A stretch of DNA of 64,000 nt from Pseudomonas sp. B21-023 (GCF_024749165.1 NZ_CP087190.1:2081501-2145500); one strand, 5' to 3'; positions 8,449 through 17,994 are shown, counted from the first letter of the stretch. A program made the numbers and translations. Notes: a model not told the origin generated them from the letters alone.

Positions 8449-9604
8449 ACACTTCGTCACTGAAGCGCGGGTGATCGCGGCTGCAAGCGAGATTGAAACG
8501 CCAATGACGGGCACGGCCGTCCGCTTGCCAGGCGATACCGGTATGGCCTCGGTAGCCACGCCATCCCGGCCTGATCGTAATGTCAGGTTGGACCCTCCGG
8601 TGATTCAGGAGTCTCTGGCAACCGGACGCGACCTTCACGGCCTGCTCGATAAAAGTGTCGACCCCGGGCGCTTCATGCAGCCGGCATTGGCCACGCTACC
8701 CGATGTCGGAGCGTTGATACTCGGGCAGCTCGCCGGAGAGATTTCCGATGCCGAGCTGGATATCCGCCTCACTGAACTGCTGAGCCGGTTGGGCGCCCGC
8801 CAGACCGAACTCAACCTGCAGCAAGTTCGGCAGATGACCGAGCAGAACCGCCAGCAGATGGCGCTCAACGCGCAGAAAATGGCAGAGGTGAGCCAGCGCC
8901 ATCAGGACGCCGGCACGGCGAGTGTTTTTGCCAAGGTCTTCGGCTGGGCAGCGGCCATCGTGTCCATCGTGGTCGGCACGGTGATGGTTGCGACGGGCCT
9001 GGGCGCCGTGGCGGGCGCCCTGATGATCGCCGGTGGCGTCATGGGGGTCGTGTCCATGTCGTTGAACCAGGCAGCCGAGGACGGGCATATCTCCAAAGAA
9101 GTGATGAAGTACCTCGGGCCTGCGCTGATGGCGGTGGAAGTCGCCCTGGCCCTTGCCTCGGTGGTGCTCACCTGTGGCGGCAGCCTTGCGGTGGTCGCGG
9201 CCAAAGTGGCCGGCAGGGTGAGTGGCAAGGCTGCGCAGGTTGCCCTGTCGGTGGGCCAGAAAATCCAGAGTGTGGCCTCCAGCGGGGGCTCCTCGGTTGC
9301 CAGCGCGGGCACCCAGGCCAAGCTGCAGATGACCTTGACCGGTGCCGGCATGGCGACCGCCACGCTGTCGGGCGCAGGTGAGGCTGCCAGTTCGGTGATG
9401 CAAGGGCTGGCGCTGCGCAGCGAGGCCCAACTGGCCGAAATGCGCCTGGTGCTGGAGCAGGGCCATGGCTATCTCGAGCAACTGGCCAAGGAACTTGAAC
9501 AACTACTCGCAAAGAAGCAGCAACGCTTCGAGCAACTGCTGGAAATGTTGAGCGTACGCCACAAAGCCTGCGCGGACATCGCCTGTCGAAACGTCATCGC
9601 TTGA
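8438..9604 (+). CDS. sctE: Major translocon protein SctE (YopB/PopB-like)
   Basis: 388 residues from ATG 8438; PopB is 390. Two long hydrophobic segments near residues 167-208 and 228-258 form the membrane hairpin inserted into host membranes, flanked by amphipathic coiled-coil helices (QTELNLQQVRQMTEQNRQQ before, YLEQLAKELEQLLAKKQQR after). With SctB it forms the host-membrane pore. The long in-frame extension upstream to 8252 overlaps pcrH and is not used. The start is inside pcrH, so translation is probably coupled. Confidence 0.92.
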   Translation: MRTEHFVTEARVIAAASEIETPMTGTAVRLPGDTGMASVATPSRPDRNVRLDPPVIQESLATGRDLHGLLDKSVDPGRFMQPALATLPDVGALILGQLAGEISDAELDIRLTELLSRLGARQTELNLQQVRQMTEQNRQQMALNAQKMAEVSQRHQDAGTASVFAKVFGWAAAIVSIVVGTVMVATGLGAVAGALMIAGGVMGVVSMSLNQAAEDGHISKEVMKYLGPALMAVEVALALASVVLTCGGSLAVVAAKVAGRVSGKAAQVALSVGQKIQSVASSGGSSVASAGTQAKLQMTLTGAGMATATLSGAGEAASSVMQGLALRSEAQLAEMRLVLEQGHGYLEQLAKELEQLLAKKQQRFEQLLEMLSVRHKACADIACRNVIA

Positions 9605-9617
9605 TCAAGGAGCAATC

Positions 9618-10439
9618 ATGAATCTGTCTATTACCAACATCGATCATATGCCCGCCCTGGATTCCCCATCACCGCTGAGCGAGGGACACAATGCCGCGAA
9701 GCCGTTGTGGGCGATGCTGGCAATGCCGTGTCCGGCAGCGAGAGCGAAGATCTGCGCGCGGCCAGGGCAAGTCGACCTGGATGCGCCACAGGCGATGCCT
9801 TGCAGCCAGGATCTTCAGAGCCTGCTGGCCATTCTCCGCGCTGCCATGCAGGTGCGCGACGGTAACGCGCAAGGGCGCAGAACCCAGGCTGAGGTCAGCG
9901 TGCAGGCCAGCAAGGAACAGATCGGCTGGATGAGAACCGCCAGCAACGCGCTGTTCGCCTCGGCGGTTGTCAGTGGTGCTTTGAGTGTTTTCACGTTGGC
10001 CAGTGGCACCATCGGCATGCGCCGAAACCTGGATGATGCGAGCACGATCAAAAGCCTGGAACAAGCCAACCATACCGCCAGATATGATCAGCCTGGCGAG
10101 GTGACAATGGCCTCGAAAAAACAGATCGACTCGAATCGTATCGAGGTCAAGCATCTGCAGAACGGCATCGATACCCGCAACACCACCTTGCACACGCTCA
10201 ATGGGGTGGCACAAAGCGGGGCTGCATTCGGCACCGGCATCGCCCACGCCATCAAGTCGTTGCAGGATGTGTGGGCCAAGGAGCAGGAACTTGAAGCAAC
10301 GGTTGCTGGCAACCAGAAGGAGCTGTTCCAGCGCAACACCGATGACCTGGCGAAAGTGATCGACCAGCTTCGCCAGCTCATTCAGGAGATCCTGCGTAAC
10401 GACAACCAAGGATTCAGGGCCGCGGGCGTGATGGTATGA
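9618..10439 (+). CDS. sctB: Minor translocon protein SctB (YopD/PopD-like)
   Basis: 273 residues from ATG 9618, preceded by AAGGAG. PopD is 295. One hydrophobic segment near residues 108-132 (ASAVVSGALSVFTLASGTIG) and a C-terminal amphipathic helix region ending IDQLRQLIQEILRND, as in PopD/YopD. The second half of the translocation pore with SctE. The N-terminus is unusually rich in Pro, Cys and Met. Thirteen bases after sctE, so same transcript. Confidence 0.88.
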   Translation: MNLSITNIDHMPALDSPSPLSEGHNAAKPLWAMLAMPCPAARAKICARPGQVDLDAPQAMPCSQDLQSLLAILRAAMQVRDGNAQGRRTQAEVSVQASKEQIGWMRTASNALFASAVVSGALSVFTLASGTIGMRRNLDDASTIKSLEQANHTARYDQPGEVTMASKKQIDSNRIEVKHLQNGIDTRNTTLHTLNGVAQSGAAFGTGIAHAIKSLQDVWAKEQELEATVAGNQKELFQRNTDDLAKVIDQLRQLIQEILRNDNQGFRAAGVMV

Positions 10440-10511
10440 GCGCGTCGCGCAGCATGAACATCGACAGAGGCCGCGGTCTTTTCTTCCGGTATTTTGATAG
10501 AGGTTTGCAGA

Positions 10512-11720
10512 ATGATTGAATCGGTTTCCACGGCTTGGGTATTTGGTGCCAGCCTGAATCCAGTCAATGAGCGCAGTGACTGCGCACAGGTCAAGACCAG
10601 CGAGTCCGCGCAGCGCTTGGCCCGTCACGAGGAGCCGCAGAAACATGGCATCCTGATGCGGCTGTTCATTACGATTGCCGCGTTCTTCGGCTTTCGCACC
10701 GGTGGCCTGGCGGGTGGGACGCAGGCCACGGCCTCGGCGCCGGACGTGATGCGCTCACTCAACGAACAGATGGCCAAGGGACTCCCGGATGTCATGAGGT
10801 CGCAGGCAAGCGGAATACTGGCCAAGCAGGAAAGCCTGCCAACCGAGCAGTTCATGGCCAGCTATACGGAGCAGCTCACGGGCAGCAACATCATGCGTAA
10901 CGCCAACTGCCTGTTGTCGAATGTCGTCAAGTTGGGCGAGCTTGTACCTGCGCTGAAGGTTGCGACGAGCATCAACGAGGTCGATATCGTCGGCGGATAT
11001 TCTTTGAAGGAAGCCCAGTTCCCGGACAATATCGCACTGATGCAGAGCGACCCGAAGGCTGCCGCCAGGGTGCTCGATGCGGTAATGTTCCTGGCCTCGC
11101 GATTTGCCGAGTTTCCGGACCCCGAGCAGGTGGGACCTGAAGCGATGGTGGCGTTCGTCAAAGAGGTTGATGCCGAGTTCATTGAGTTGTTTGCCCAGAA
11201 GCCTGGGGTGCAGGTACCAGCCGTCGTGGTGGATGCACGCGAAGATGACCCTTCGGTGAGGGCCGACACTTTGGGCGGAGCGAGCGATGCTCAACGTGTG
11301 AAACCTGAAGAAGTTTACGACACGACGACTGTCAGTCAGCCTGATCCGGTAACGTCGTTGAAAGCCATCAAGCTCGGCTTTGTCAAGATTGACGACGAGG
11401 TCGCGTTGCCAACGCGCAATGACTTCTACGCGACCATGAATTCGCTGCAGCGGCCGACCAGTCCGCTCTCCGAGTCGTTTGAGCATCTGGAGCATCTTGC
11501 CGAACATGGCAGTGCTGCCGAGAAGGCAATCGCTTCAATGGTCCTGGACCACCAGGCAATAGGGCAGTCCCACTCTTACGGCGATCTCTTCGGGCAGCGC
11601 AAGCTGGAGCCCAATCTGCTGCAGGCCCACTCCGCGCACTCGTTCGTGGACACGCTGCAGAAGAAGCTGGACATGGCAGCACGCCTGCTAGGTGACCTGC
11701 AAGCCGCCCACGCGGCTTGA
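10512..11720 (+). CDS. Unrecognised protein at the end of the T3SS cluster; candidate effector or secreted factor
   Basis: 402 residues from ATG 10512 with GAGG eight bases upstream; a GTG-type extension to 10494 is unlikely. I do not recognise a family. Visible: a polar Ser/Asn/Glu N-terminus of about 45 residues (as in T3SS substrates), a hydrophobic segment near 47-70 (ILMRLFITIAAFFGF), then a helical acidic region without cysteine clusters or an obvious catalytic motif. Base composition is visibly lower in GC than the chromosomal genes that follow. It lies 72 bases after sctB, where exsC/exsE genes stand in P. aeruginosa. T3SS substrate is inference from position only; an accessory or immunity-like protein is equally open. 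Confidence 0.75.
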   Translation: MIESVSTAWVFGASLNPVNERSDCAQVKTSESAQRLARHEEPQKHGILMRLFITIAAFFGFRTGGLAGGTQATASAPDVMRSLNEQMAKGLPDVMRSQASGILAKQESLPTEQFMASYTEQLTGSNIMRNANCLLSNVVKLGELVPALKVATSINEVDIVGGYSLKEAQFPDNIALMQSDPKAAARVLDAVMFLASRFAEFPDPEQVGPEAMVAFVKEVDAEFIELFAQKPGVQVPAVVVDAREDDPSVRADTLGGASDAQRVKPEEVYDTTTVSQPDPVTSLKAIKLGFVKIDDEVALPTRNDFYATMNSLQRPTSPLSESFEHLEHLAEHGSAAEKAIASMVLDHQAIGQSHSYGDLFGQRKLEPNLLQAHSAHSFVDTLQKKLDMAARLLGDLQAAHAA

Positions 11721-11776
11721 GTGCAACGCTGGCTGGGGGCTTCGGGCTTCAGCCAGCTCTTCGAATTCCCGCCCGC

Positions 11777-12214
11777 TCACCCCGTGTGAAACCAGCCCAG
11801 GGTGATTATCGTCACCACGAGATAGCGCCCGCCCTTGGCCACGGTGACCAGCAGCACGAAGCGCCAGAAAGGCTCGCGCATGATCCCAGCGATCAAGGTC
11901 AGTGGGTCGCCGATCACCGGCATCCAGCTCAGCAGCAACGACCATTGCCCCCAGCGTTGGTAGCGCTGCTGGGCGCGCTCCAGCTGGCGGGCGCTGAACG
12001 GGAACCAGCGTTTGTCGCGCAGGTGCTCGATGGCCCGGCCCAGCAGCCAGTTGACGATGGACCCCAGCACATTGCCGAGCGTGGCGACCAGCAGCAGGGT
12101 TGCCCAGGCTTGCGGGTCGCGCAGCAGCAGGCCGACCAGCACCGCCTCCGATTGCAGTGGCAGCAGGGTGGCGGCGCCGAAGGCGCTGAGGAACAGCGCC
12201 CAGAGGCTGAGCAT
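11777..12214 (-). CDS. yqaA: YqaA-family inner-membrane protein
   Basis: 145 residues with four hydrophobic segments; DedA/SNARE-associated superfamily, YqaA branch, recognised by LPLQSEAVLVGLL, GNVLGSIVNWLLGR and the WMPVIGDPLTLIAGIMR loop. Role in the family is poorly defined (membrane homeostasis or lipid flipping is proposed for DedA relatives). Its ATG overlaps the stop of the upstream DUF411 gene (TGATG), so it belongs to the copper-linked operon. It marks the boundary between T3SS and ordinary chromosome. Confidence 0.88.
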   Translation of the reverse strand: MLSLWALFLSAFGAATLLPLQSEAVLVGLLLRDPQAWATLLLVATLGNVLGSIVNWLLGRAIEHLRDKRWFPFSARQLERAQQRYQRWGQWSLLLSWMPVIGDPLTLIAGIMREPFWRFVLLVTVAKGGRYLVVTIITLGWFHTG

Positions 12215-12642
12215 CAGTAGTTGGCGACCACGGTGTCGCGGTCGTCCAAGGTCACGCCGATGACCTGGTAGGCGTCCTTGTGGTCACCCATCTCCATGCC
12301 CGGCGAGCCCATGGGCATGCCGGGCACGGCCAGGCCCTTGAGGTCGGCGCGGCTGGCCAGCAGGCGCACCTGCTCGGCCGGCACATGGCCTTCGACGAAC
12401 TTGCCGTTGATCACGCCGGTATGGCACGACGCCAGGCGTGGCGCCACGCCCAGGCGCTGCTTGACCGCGCTCATGTTCGGCTCGACATGGTCGTTGACGG
12501 TGAAGCCGCTATCGCCCAGGTGCTTGATCCACGCCTTGCAGCAGCCGCAGTTGGGGTCGCGGTAGACGTCGATGGTCTCGGCGGCCTGGGCCAGGCCGGT
12601 GATGGCCAGCAGGCCAAGGGTGAGCAGGTGTTTGCGCAGCAT
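12214..12642 (-). CDS. Periplasmic DUF411 metal-binding protein
   Basis: 142 residues with a signal peptide ending at AQA (residues 1-21). DUF411 features: CGCCKAWIKH near residue 32, the conserved SCHTGVINGKFVEGHVPA block, and a Met-rich segment GMPMGSPGMEMGDH. Members are frequently found beside copper and heavy-metal resistance genes and probably bind Cu or similar ions. Located 90 bases after copB and overlapping yqaA, supporting a copper role. Confidence 0.9.
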   Translation of the reverse strand: MLRKHLLTLGLLAITGLAQAAETIDVYRDPNCGCCKAWIKHLGDSGFTVNDHVEPNMSAVKQRLGVAPRLASCHTGVINGKFVEGHVPAEQVRLLASRADLKGLAVPGMPMGSPGMEMGDHKDAYQVIGVTLDDRDTVVANY

Positions 12643-12732
12643 GGTGAAGCTCCTGTGAAACTAAACATATCTGGTTGATCAGCGCCGCTCCTACAGGGAC
12701 ACTGGCAGCTCATAAAGGACCGGCGTCAAATT

Positions 12733-13638
12733 TCAGAAACGCAGGCGGACCCCGGCCACCAACCGGGTCTGGCCGATGTCCTCGTCATTTTCTCGGGCCT
12801 GGTCGGCGCGGTTGCCGTGCAGGCGGTTGAAGCTGACCCCGACGTAGGGCGCGAACGCGCGCGTGATCTCGTAGCGCAGGCGCAGGCCCACCTCGCTTTC
12901 GGCCAGCCCCGCGCCTTGTTCGCGCCCGCCGTCGTTGCGCCCGAAGAAGTTGGCTTCGACGGTCGGTTCGAGGATCCAGCGATTGGTCAGCAGCATAGCG
13001 TAACCGGCCTCCAGGCGCAGCGCGGTCTGCTGCCGCTCGCCGGCATAGGCGGTGGCTTCCAGCTCCAGGCCGTAGAGCGGCGTGCCCTGGATGCCGAAGG
13101 CTGCCCAGCTTTGGCCGCTGGCGGGCTTGAAGTCCTGGCGCACACCGCCGACCAGTTCCCACCAGGGGCTGATGGCATGGCCCCAGAGCGCCTGCAGCTC
13201 AGCTTTGTGGGTCTTGCCCTGTTCACGCTCACCCTCGCTGCGCAGCCACAGGCGGTCTATATCGCCGCCGACCCAGGCGGTAGCGTTCCAGTTCAGGGCG
13301 CCTCTGTTTTCGAAGTTCTGGTACTCCAGCTGGTCGACGATCACTGCCCAGTTGGTTGCCCGGTCGTGCACCTGATGCCCTGGCAGGAGCGGGAAGGCGG
13401 CGCGGCGGTCGGCGTCGGTGACTACCGGCAAGGGTGTGCGTGGTTGGTCGGGGGGCGTCGCCGCGTGGTTCATCAGGCTGTGGTCCATGGGCATGCTGCC
13501 ATGGTTCATCTGGCCGTGGTCCATTGGCATGGCGCCGTGGTTCTTATGGTCCATGCCCGCAGCCAGGGCCCGTTCGCTGGCCAGCAAGGCCATCAGTGCG
13601 ACACCGGTGACGATACGGCGGTTGCAGTTCTCATTCAT
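12733..13638 (-). CDS. copB: Copper resistance outer-membrane protein CopB
   Basis: 301 residues with an N-terminal signal. Residues about 29-60 are Met/His repeats ([15 protein letters not shown]), a likely Cu-binding region, followed by a beta-barrel of the CopB/PcoB family with the terminal motif VAGVRLRF. It is thought to sequester or move copper across the outer membrane together with CopA. The start overlaps the copA stop by eight bases. Confidence 0.95.
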   Translation of the reverse strand: MNENCNRRIVTGVALMALLASERALAAGMDHKNHGAMPMDHGQMNHGSMPMDHSLMNHAATPPDQPRTPLPVVTDADRRAAFPLLPGHQVHDRATNWAVIVDQLEYQNFENRGALNWNATAWVGGDIDRLWLRSEGEREQGKTHKAELQALWGHAISPWWELVGGVRQDFKPASGQSWAAFGIQGTPLYGLELEATAYAGERQQTALRLEAGYAMLLTNRWILEPTVEANFFGRNDGGREQGAGLAESEVGLRLRYEITRAFAPYVGVSFNRLHGNRADQARENDEDIGQTRLVAGVRLRF

Positions 13639-15367
13639 CGACCCGTACCTCGCGGAACATGCCGGTCTCCATGTGGTAGAGCAGGTGGCAGTGGTAGGCC
13701 CAGCGGCCCAGGGCGTCGGCGGTCACACGGTAGCTGCGCCGGCTGCCGGGAGGGATGTCGAGGGTGTGCTTGCGTACCAGGAAGCGCCCTTGTTCATCTT
13801 CCAGGTCGCTCCACATGCCATGCAGGTGGATGGGGTGGGTCATCATGGTGTCGTTGACCAGGGTGATGCGCACCCGCTCGCCATACTTCAGACGCAGCGG
13901 CTCGGCATCGCTGAACTTGATGCCGTCGAACGACCAGGCGAAGCGTTCCATGTGTCCGGTCAGGTGCAGTTCGATGTCCCGTGACGGTTCGCGCCCGTCC
14001 GGGTCGGGATAGGGACTGCGCAGGTCGGCGTAGGTCAATACCCGGCGGCCATTGCCGCGCAGGCCGATGCCGGGGTCGGCGAGGTTGGCGCGGGGGGCCA
14101 TGGTCTGCATGTCCACCAGCGGGTTGTCGGTCTCGCTGGTGGGGTGGCTTTGCATCATGGGCATGCCAGCCATGGCCGAGTGGTCCATGCCCGCCATGCT
14201 GCCGTGGTCCATCGCCGGCATGTTCGAATGGTCCATCTGGCCCATGCCGCCATGCCCCATGTCGTCCATGTTCAGCACCGGGCGTGGGTCCGGCTCGGGT
14301 ACTGGAGCCTGCAATCCAGCGGCGCGGGCCAGGGTGCCACGGGCGAAGCCGGTACGGTCCATGCTCTGGGCGAACAAGGTGTAGGCGGGCAGGTCGCCCA
14401 CGGTGACCAGCACGTCATAGGTTTCGGCCACGGCGATGCGTAGTTCGTCCACGGTAACCGGGGTCACCGGCAGGCCGTCGGCGGCGATCACCGTGAGCTT
14501 CAGGCCGGGGATGCGAAAGTCGAAATAGGTCATCGCCGAAGCGTTGATAAGGCGCAGGCGCACGGTTTCGCCGGGCTGGAACAGGCAGGTGAAGTTGCCG
14601 TCCGGTGGCTGGCCGTTGAGCAGGTAGGTGTAGCCGGCAGCGCTGATGTCGGCGAGGTCGGTGGGGCTCATGCGCATCTTCGCCCAGGCCCAGCGGTTGT
14701 CGAGGGTGTTGCGCCAGCCGCTTTCGGCGACATCGTTTATGAAGTCACCCACCGTGCGCTTGTGGTAGTTGAAGGCGTCGGACTGTTTCTTTAGCGTAGC
14801 CATCAGCGCTTCCGGCGCCTGGTCCGACCAATCGCTGAACAGCAGTACATGGTCGCGCTGGTACCTGTGCGGCTCAGGCTCGCGGGGTTCGATGACGATG
14901 GCGCCGTACACGCCGGCCTGCTCCTGCAAGCCGGAGTGGCTGTGGTACCAGTAGGTGCCGCTCTGGCGCAGGGTGAACTGGTAGAGGTAGTCGCCGCCCG
15001 GTTCGATGCCGGCGAAGCTCAGCCCCGGCACGCCGTCCATGTTGGCCGGCAGGATGATGCCGTGCCAGTGGATCGAGGTGGGCTGGTCCAGGCGGTTGCG
15101 CACGCGCAGGGTCACGGTGTCGCCTTCGCGCCAGCGCAGCTGCGGGCCGGGCAGGCTGGCGTTGATGGTCTGCGCGGTGCGTGGGCGGCCGGTGATATTG
15201 ACCGGGGTCTGGCCGATGAACAGTTCGAACTGCTGGCCACTCAGGTCGTGCAGCGGCAAGCGCCCCTCTGCTGCCTGGGCCAGCGGGCGCCACAGGCCGA
15301 GGCCGGCCAGGGCGGTGGCGGCGCCCAGGCCCTTGACGAAGGTGCGGCGGGTTGGAGTCGGTGGCAT
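13631..15367 (-). CDS. copA: Multicopper oxidase CopA
   Basis: 578 residues with a Tat signal (RRTFVKGLG, residues 7-15), so exported folded. Copper sites: HWHGI and HSHSG in the first domain, HPIHLHG near residue 510 and [12 protein letters not shown] near 560. A Met/His-rich insert around residues 365-405 ([19 protein letters not shown]) is the usual CopA methionine segment. It oxidises Cu(I) to Cu(II) in the periplasm. First gene of the leftward operon copA-copB-DUF411-yqaA, behind a CopR-type box. Confidence 0.96.
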   Translation of the reverse strand: MPPTPTRRTFVKGLGAATALAGLGLWRPLAQAAEGRLPLHDLSGQQFELFIGQTPVNITGRPRTAQTINASLPGPQLRWREGDTVTLRVRNRLDQPTSIHWHGIILPANMDGVPGLSFAGIEPGGDYLYQFTLRQSGTYWYHSHSGLQEQAGVYGAIVIEPREPEPHRYQRDHVLLFSDWSDQAPEALMATLKKQSDAFNYHKRTVGDFINDVAESGWRNTLDNRWAWAKMRMSPTDLADISAAGYTYLLNGQPPDGNFTCLFQPGETVRLRLINASAMTYFDFRIPGLKLTVIAADGLPVTPVTVDELRIAVAETYDVLVTVGDLPAYTLFAQSMDRTGFARGTLARAAGLQAPVPEPDPRPVLNMDDMGHGGMGQMDHSNMPAMDHGSMAGMDHSAMAGMPMMQSHPTSETDNPLVDMQTMAPRANLADPGIGLRGNGRRVLTYADLRSPYPDPDGREPSRDIELHLTGHMERFAWSFDGIKFSDAEPLRLKYGERVRITLVNDTMMTHPIHLHGMWSDLEDEQGRFLVRKHTLDIPPGSRRSYRVTADALGRWAYHCHLLYHMETGMFREVRVDE

Positions 15368-15434
15368 GGCGTGCTCTCGCTACGAAACTGCCACCATCCT
15401 CGCCGCCAGTGCCTGTCAGCTGGCTGAGGCGCGG

Positions 15435-15450
15435 ATTACAGATTTGTCAG
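15435..15450 (-). promoter_or_regulatory. CopR-type box upstream of copA
   Basis: Minus-strand CTGACAAATCTGTAAT is an exact match to the Pseudomonas CopR consensus as I recall it, CTGACA-N5-GTAAT. It lies about 70 bases before the copA start and overlaps the stop codon of trhP (15447-15449). This predicts copper induction by a CopRS two-component system, whose genes are not in the window. Confidence 0.75.
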
Positions 15451-16781
15451 GCAGCCGTCTCGGCGCTTTCCAGGTCGCGCATCAGCAAGCCGAACTCCAG
15501 GGATACCTGCTCGGGGATCGGCAGGTAGACCACATGGCCATCGCCCGGCGCCACTTCGATGGCCTGCTGCTGACGGTTGCGCAGGCGGTGCAGGTCGAAA
15601 TGGTAGTTGCCACGCGGAGTCATCAGTTCCAAGTGATCGCCCACGGCGAAACGGTTCTTCACCTTGACCTCGGCCAGGCCATCGACCCGCGCCCCGGTCA
15701 GCTCGCCGACGAACTGCTGGCGCTCGGACACCGAGTTGCCGCGCTGGTAGTTCTGGTACTCGTCGTGCACATGGCGGCGCAGGAAGCCTTCGGTGTAACC
15801 GCGCTGGGCGAGGGATTCGAGGCTGGCCATCAAGCCGCGGTCGAACGGCCGTCCGGCCACGGCGTCATCGATGGCCTGGCGGTAGGACTGCACGGCGCGG
15901 GCGCAGTAGAAGTGCGATTTGGTACGGCCCTCGATCTTCAACGAATGCACGCCCATATGTGCCAGGCGCTCGACGTGCTGGATGGCGCGCAGGTCCTTGG
16001 CGTTCATGATGTAGGTGCCGTGCTCGTCCTCGAACGCCGGCATTTCTTCGCCCGGGCGGTTGGACTCCTGCAACAGGAACACCTGGTCAGTGGGGGCGCC
16101 TATGCCCAGCGTGGGTTCGAATTCGCGGACGATGTCGCCGGTAGCGTTCTCGGTGGCCGGGGTCGCCTCATACTTCCAGCGGCAGGCATTGGTGCAGGTG
16201 CCCTGGTTGGCATCGCGCTTGTTCAGGTAGCCTGACAGCAGGCAACGCCCGGAGTAGGCCATGCACAGCGCGCCATGCACGAACACCTCCAGTTCCATCT
16301 CTGGCACCTGCTGGCGGATCTCCTCGATCTCTTCCAGCGACAGCTCCCGCGACAGGATCACCCGGGTCAGGCCCATGCCCTGCCAGAACTTCACGCTGGC
16401 CCAGTTCACCGTGTTGGCTTGCACCGAGAGGTGGATGGGCATCTGCGGGAAATGCTGGCGCACCAGCAGGATCAGCCCAGGGTCGGACATGATCAGCGCA
16501 TCCGGGCCCATCTCGATCACCGGCGCCAGGTCCTTGAGGAAGGTCTTGAGCTTGGCATTGTGCGGGGCGATGTTGACCACCACGTAGAAGCGCTTGCCCA
16601 GGGCCTGCGCCTCCTGGATGCCGAGGGCCAGGTTGGCATGGTCGAATTCGTTGTTGCGCACCCGCAGGCTGTAGCGCGGCTGGCCGGCGTAGACCGCGTC
16701 GGCGCCGTAGGCGAAGGCATAGCGCATGGTCTTGAGAGTACCGGCGGGGGCGAGCAGTTCGGGCTTGGCGGGAGAGGTCAT
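15447..16781 (-). CDS. trhP: tRNA 5-hydroxyuridine synthesis protein TrhP (YegQ, peptidase U32 family)
   Basis: 444 residues from ATG 16781 (MTSPAKPELLAPAGTLKTM); the longer open frame to 17261 runs through the divergent permease gene. E. coli YegQ is 453 aa. U32 hallmarks are PELLAPAG at the start and EVFVHGALCMAYSGRCLLS near residue 165. TrhP with prephenate-derived precursors forms ho5U34 in tRNA wobble positions; it was formerly called a protease. Divergent from the AI-2E-family permease. Confidence 0.93.
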   Translation of the reverse strand: MTSPAKPELLAPAGTLKTMRYAFAYGADAVYAGQPRYSLRVRNNEFDHANLALGIQEAQALGKRFYVVVNIAPHNAKLKTFLKDLAPVIEMGPDALIMSDPGLILLVRQHFPQMPIHLSVQANTVNWASVKFWQGMGLTRVILSRELSLEEIEEIRQQVPEMELEVFVHGALCMAYSGRCLLSGYLNKRDANQGTCTNACRWKYEATPATENATGDIVREFEPTLGIGAPTDQVFLLQESNRPGEEMPAFEDEHGTYIMNAKDLRAIQHVERLAHMGVHSLKIEGRTKSHFYCARAVQSYRQAIDDAVAGRPFDRGLMASLESLAQRGYTEGFLRRHVHDEYQNYQRGNSVSERQQFVGELTGARVDGLAEVKVKNRFAVGDHLELMTPRGNYHFDLHRLRNRQQQAIEVAPGDGHVVYLPIPEQVSLEFGLLMRDLESAETAA

Positions 16782-16904
16782 GGTGCGCACCGGGGCAAAA
16801 GGCGCGGATGCTAAGGCGGCGGCGCCTTGCAAGTATTGATCTGGGTCAACGGCACTTTTACCGATGCGCAGCGCACTAAATGGTTGAGCCCTCGAGGAAC
16901 GCCG

Positions 16905-17969
16905 ATGAACGAAACCGTACTGCAGAACAAAGCCCTGACCGTGTTGTTGGCCCTGGTGACCATCGCCTTCATCTGGATCATGTTGCCGTATTCCGGCGCG
17001 ATCTTCTGGGCGGTGATCCTCGGCATCCTCTTCGCACCGCTGCAACGCCACCTGTTGCTGCGCTGTGGCGGGCGACGCAACCTGGCGACGGCGGTGGCCC
17101 TGGCCACCTGCTTGCTGGTGGCGGTGCTGCCGGTGATCATCATCAGCGCCCTGCTGGTGCAGGAGGGGGCTGCGTTGTACCAGCGCATCGAGAGTGGCCA
17201 GCTGGATATCGCCGGCTATATCGAACGGGGCAAGGACATGTTGCCGGCCTATGCCCAGCATTTCCTCGACCGCATGGGCATGGGCAACCTTGATGGCCTG
17301 CGCGACAAGATCACCAAGTGGGCGACCCAGGGCAGCCAGTTCCTCGCCGGCCAGGCGTTCAGCTTCGGCCAGGGCACCTTCGAGTTCCTGGTGAGCTTCG
17401 GCATCATGCTCTACCTGCTGTTCTTCTTCCTGCGCGAGGGGGCGGAGCTGGCGCGCAAGGTGCGCCAGGCGGTGCCACTGCCCGAGCAGCAGAAACGCCG
17501 TCTGCAGCTGAAGTTCAAGCGCGTGGTGCGGGCCACGGTCAAGGGCAACCTGCTGGTGGCGATCACCCAGGGTGCGCTGGGCGGGCTGATCTTCTGGATA
17601 CTGGGCATTCCCAGCGTGCTGGTGTGGGCGGTGCTGATGGCGTTCCTGTCATTGCTGCCGGCAGTGGGCGCGGGGATCGTCTGGGGGCCGGTGGCGCTGT
17701 ACTTCCTGCTGACCGGGGCGATCTGGCAGGGGATCGTGCTGACCGCGTTCGGTGTGCTGGTGATCGGCCTGGTGGACAATCTGCTGCGGCCGATCCTGGT
17801 GGGCAAGGACACGCGCATGCCGGATTACCTGGTATTGGTTTCGACCCTGGGCGGGTTGGCGGTGTTCGGGCTCAATGGGTTTGTGATCGGGCCGTTGATC
17901 GCGGCGCTGTTCATTTCCAGCTGGGCGATCTTTGCCTCGACCAAGCCGCAGGTGCAGTTGCCGTCTTGA
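16905..17969 (+). CDS. AI-2E transporter family membrane protein
   Basis: 354 residues from ATG 16905 (GAGGAACGCCG upstream); upstream in-frame codons to 16827 lack a ribosome site. Seven to eight hydrophobic segments with the AI-2E/UPF0118 pattern, notably PAVGAGIVWGPVALY and VDNLLRPILVGKDTRMPDYLV. Family members include TqsA-like exporters and Na+/H+ antiporters, so substrate cannot be assigned. Convergent with the TonB receptor gene. Confidence 0.9.
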   Translation: MNETVLQNKALTVLLALVTIAFIWIMLPYSGAIFWAVILGILFAPLQRHLLLRCGGRRNLATAVALATCLLVAVLPVIIISALLVQEGAALYQRIESGQLDIAGYIERGKDMLPAYAQHFLDRMGMGNLDGLRDKITKWATQGSQFLAGQAFSFGQGTFEFLVSFGIMLYLLFFFLREGAELARKVRQAVPLPEQQKRRLQLKFKRVVRATVKGNLLVAITQGALGGLIFWILGIPSVLVWAVLMAFLSLLPAVGAGIVWGPVALYFLLTGAIWQGIVLTAFGVLVIGLVDNLLRPILVGKDTRMPDYLVLVSTLGGLAVFGLNGFVIGPLIAALFISSWAIFASTKPQVQLPS

Positions 17970-17971
17970 AT

Positions 17972-17988
17972 GGGGCGCAAGGCGCCCC
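17972..17988. terminator. Short GC hairpin between convergent genes
   Basis: GGGGCGC-AAG-GCGCCCC immediately after the permease stop and just before the 3' end of the TonB receptor gene. No T-run follows in either direction, so it is at best a weak bidirectional terminator. Confidence 0.35.
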
Positions 17989-17994
17989 CCGGGG

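Noticed and set aside
10440..10511. ExsA-type promoter before the unknown gene
   Set aside because: No core at offset 46 from any -10-like hexamer there; the gene is probably read through from sctB or from another promoter type.
11727..11756. Hairpin GCTGGCTG...CAGCCAGC after the unknown T3SS gene as a terminator
   Set aside because: Eight-bp stem is real but no T-run follows in either direction, so termination is not supported.
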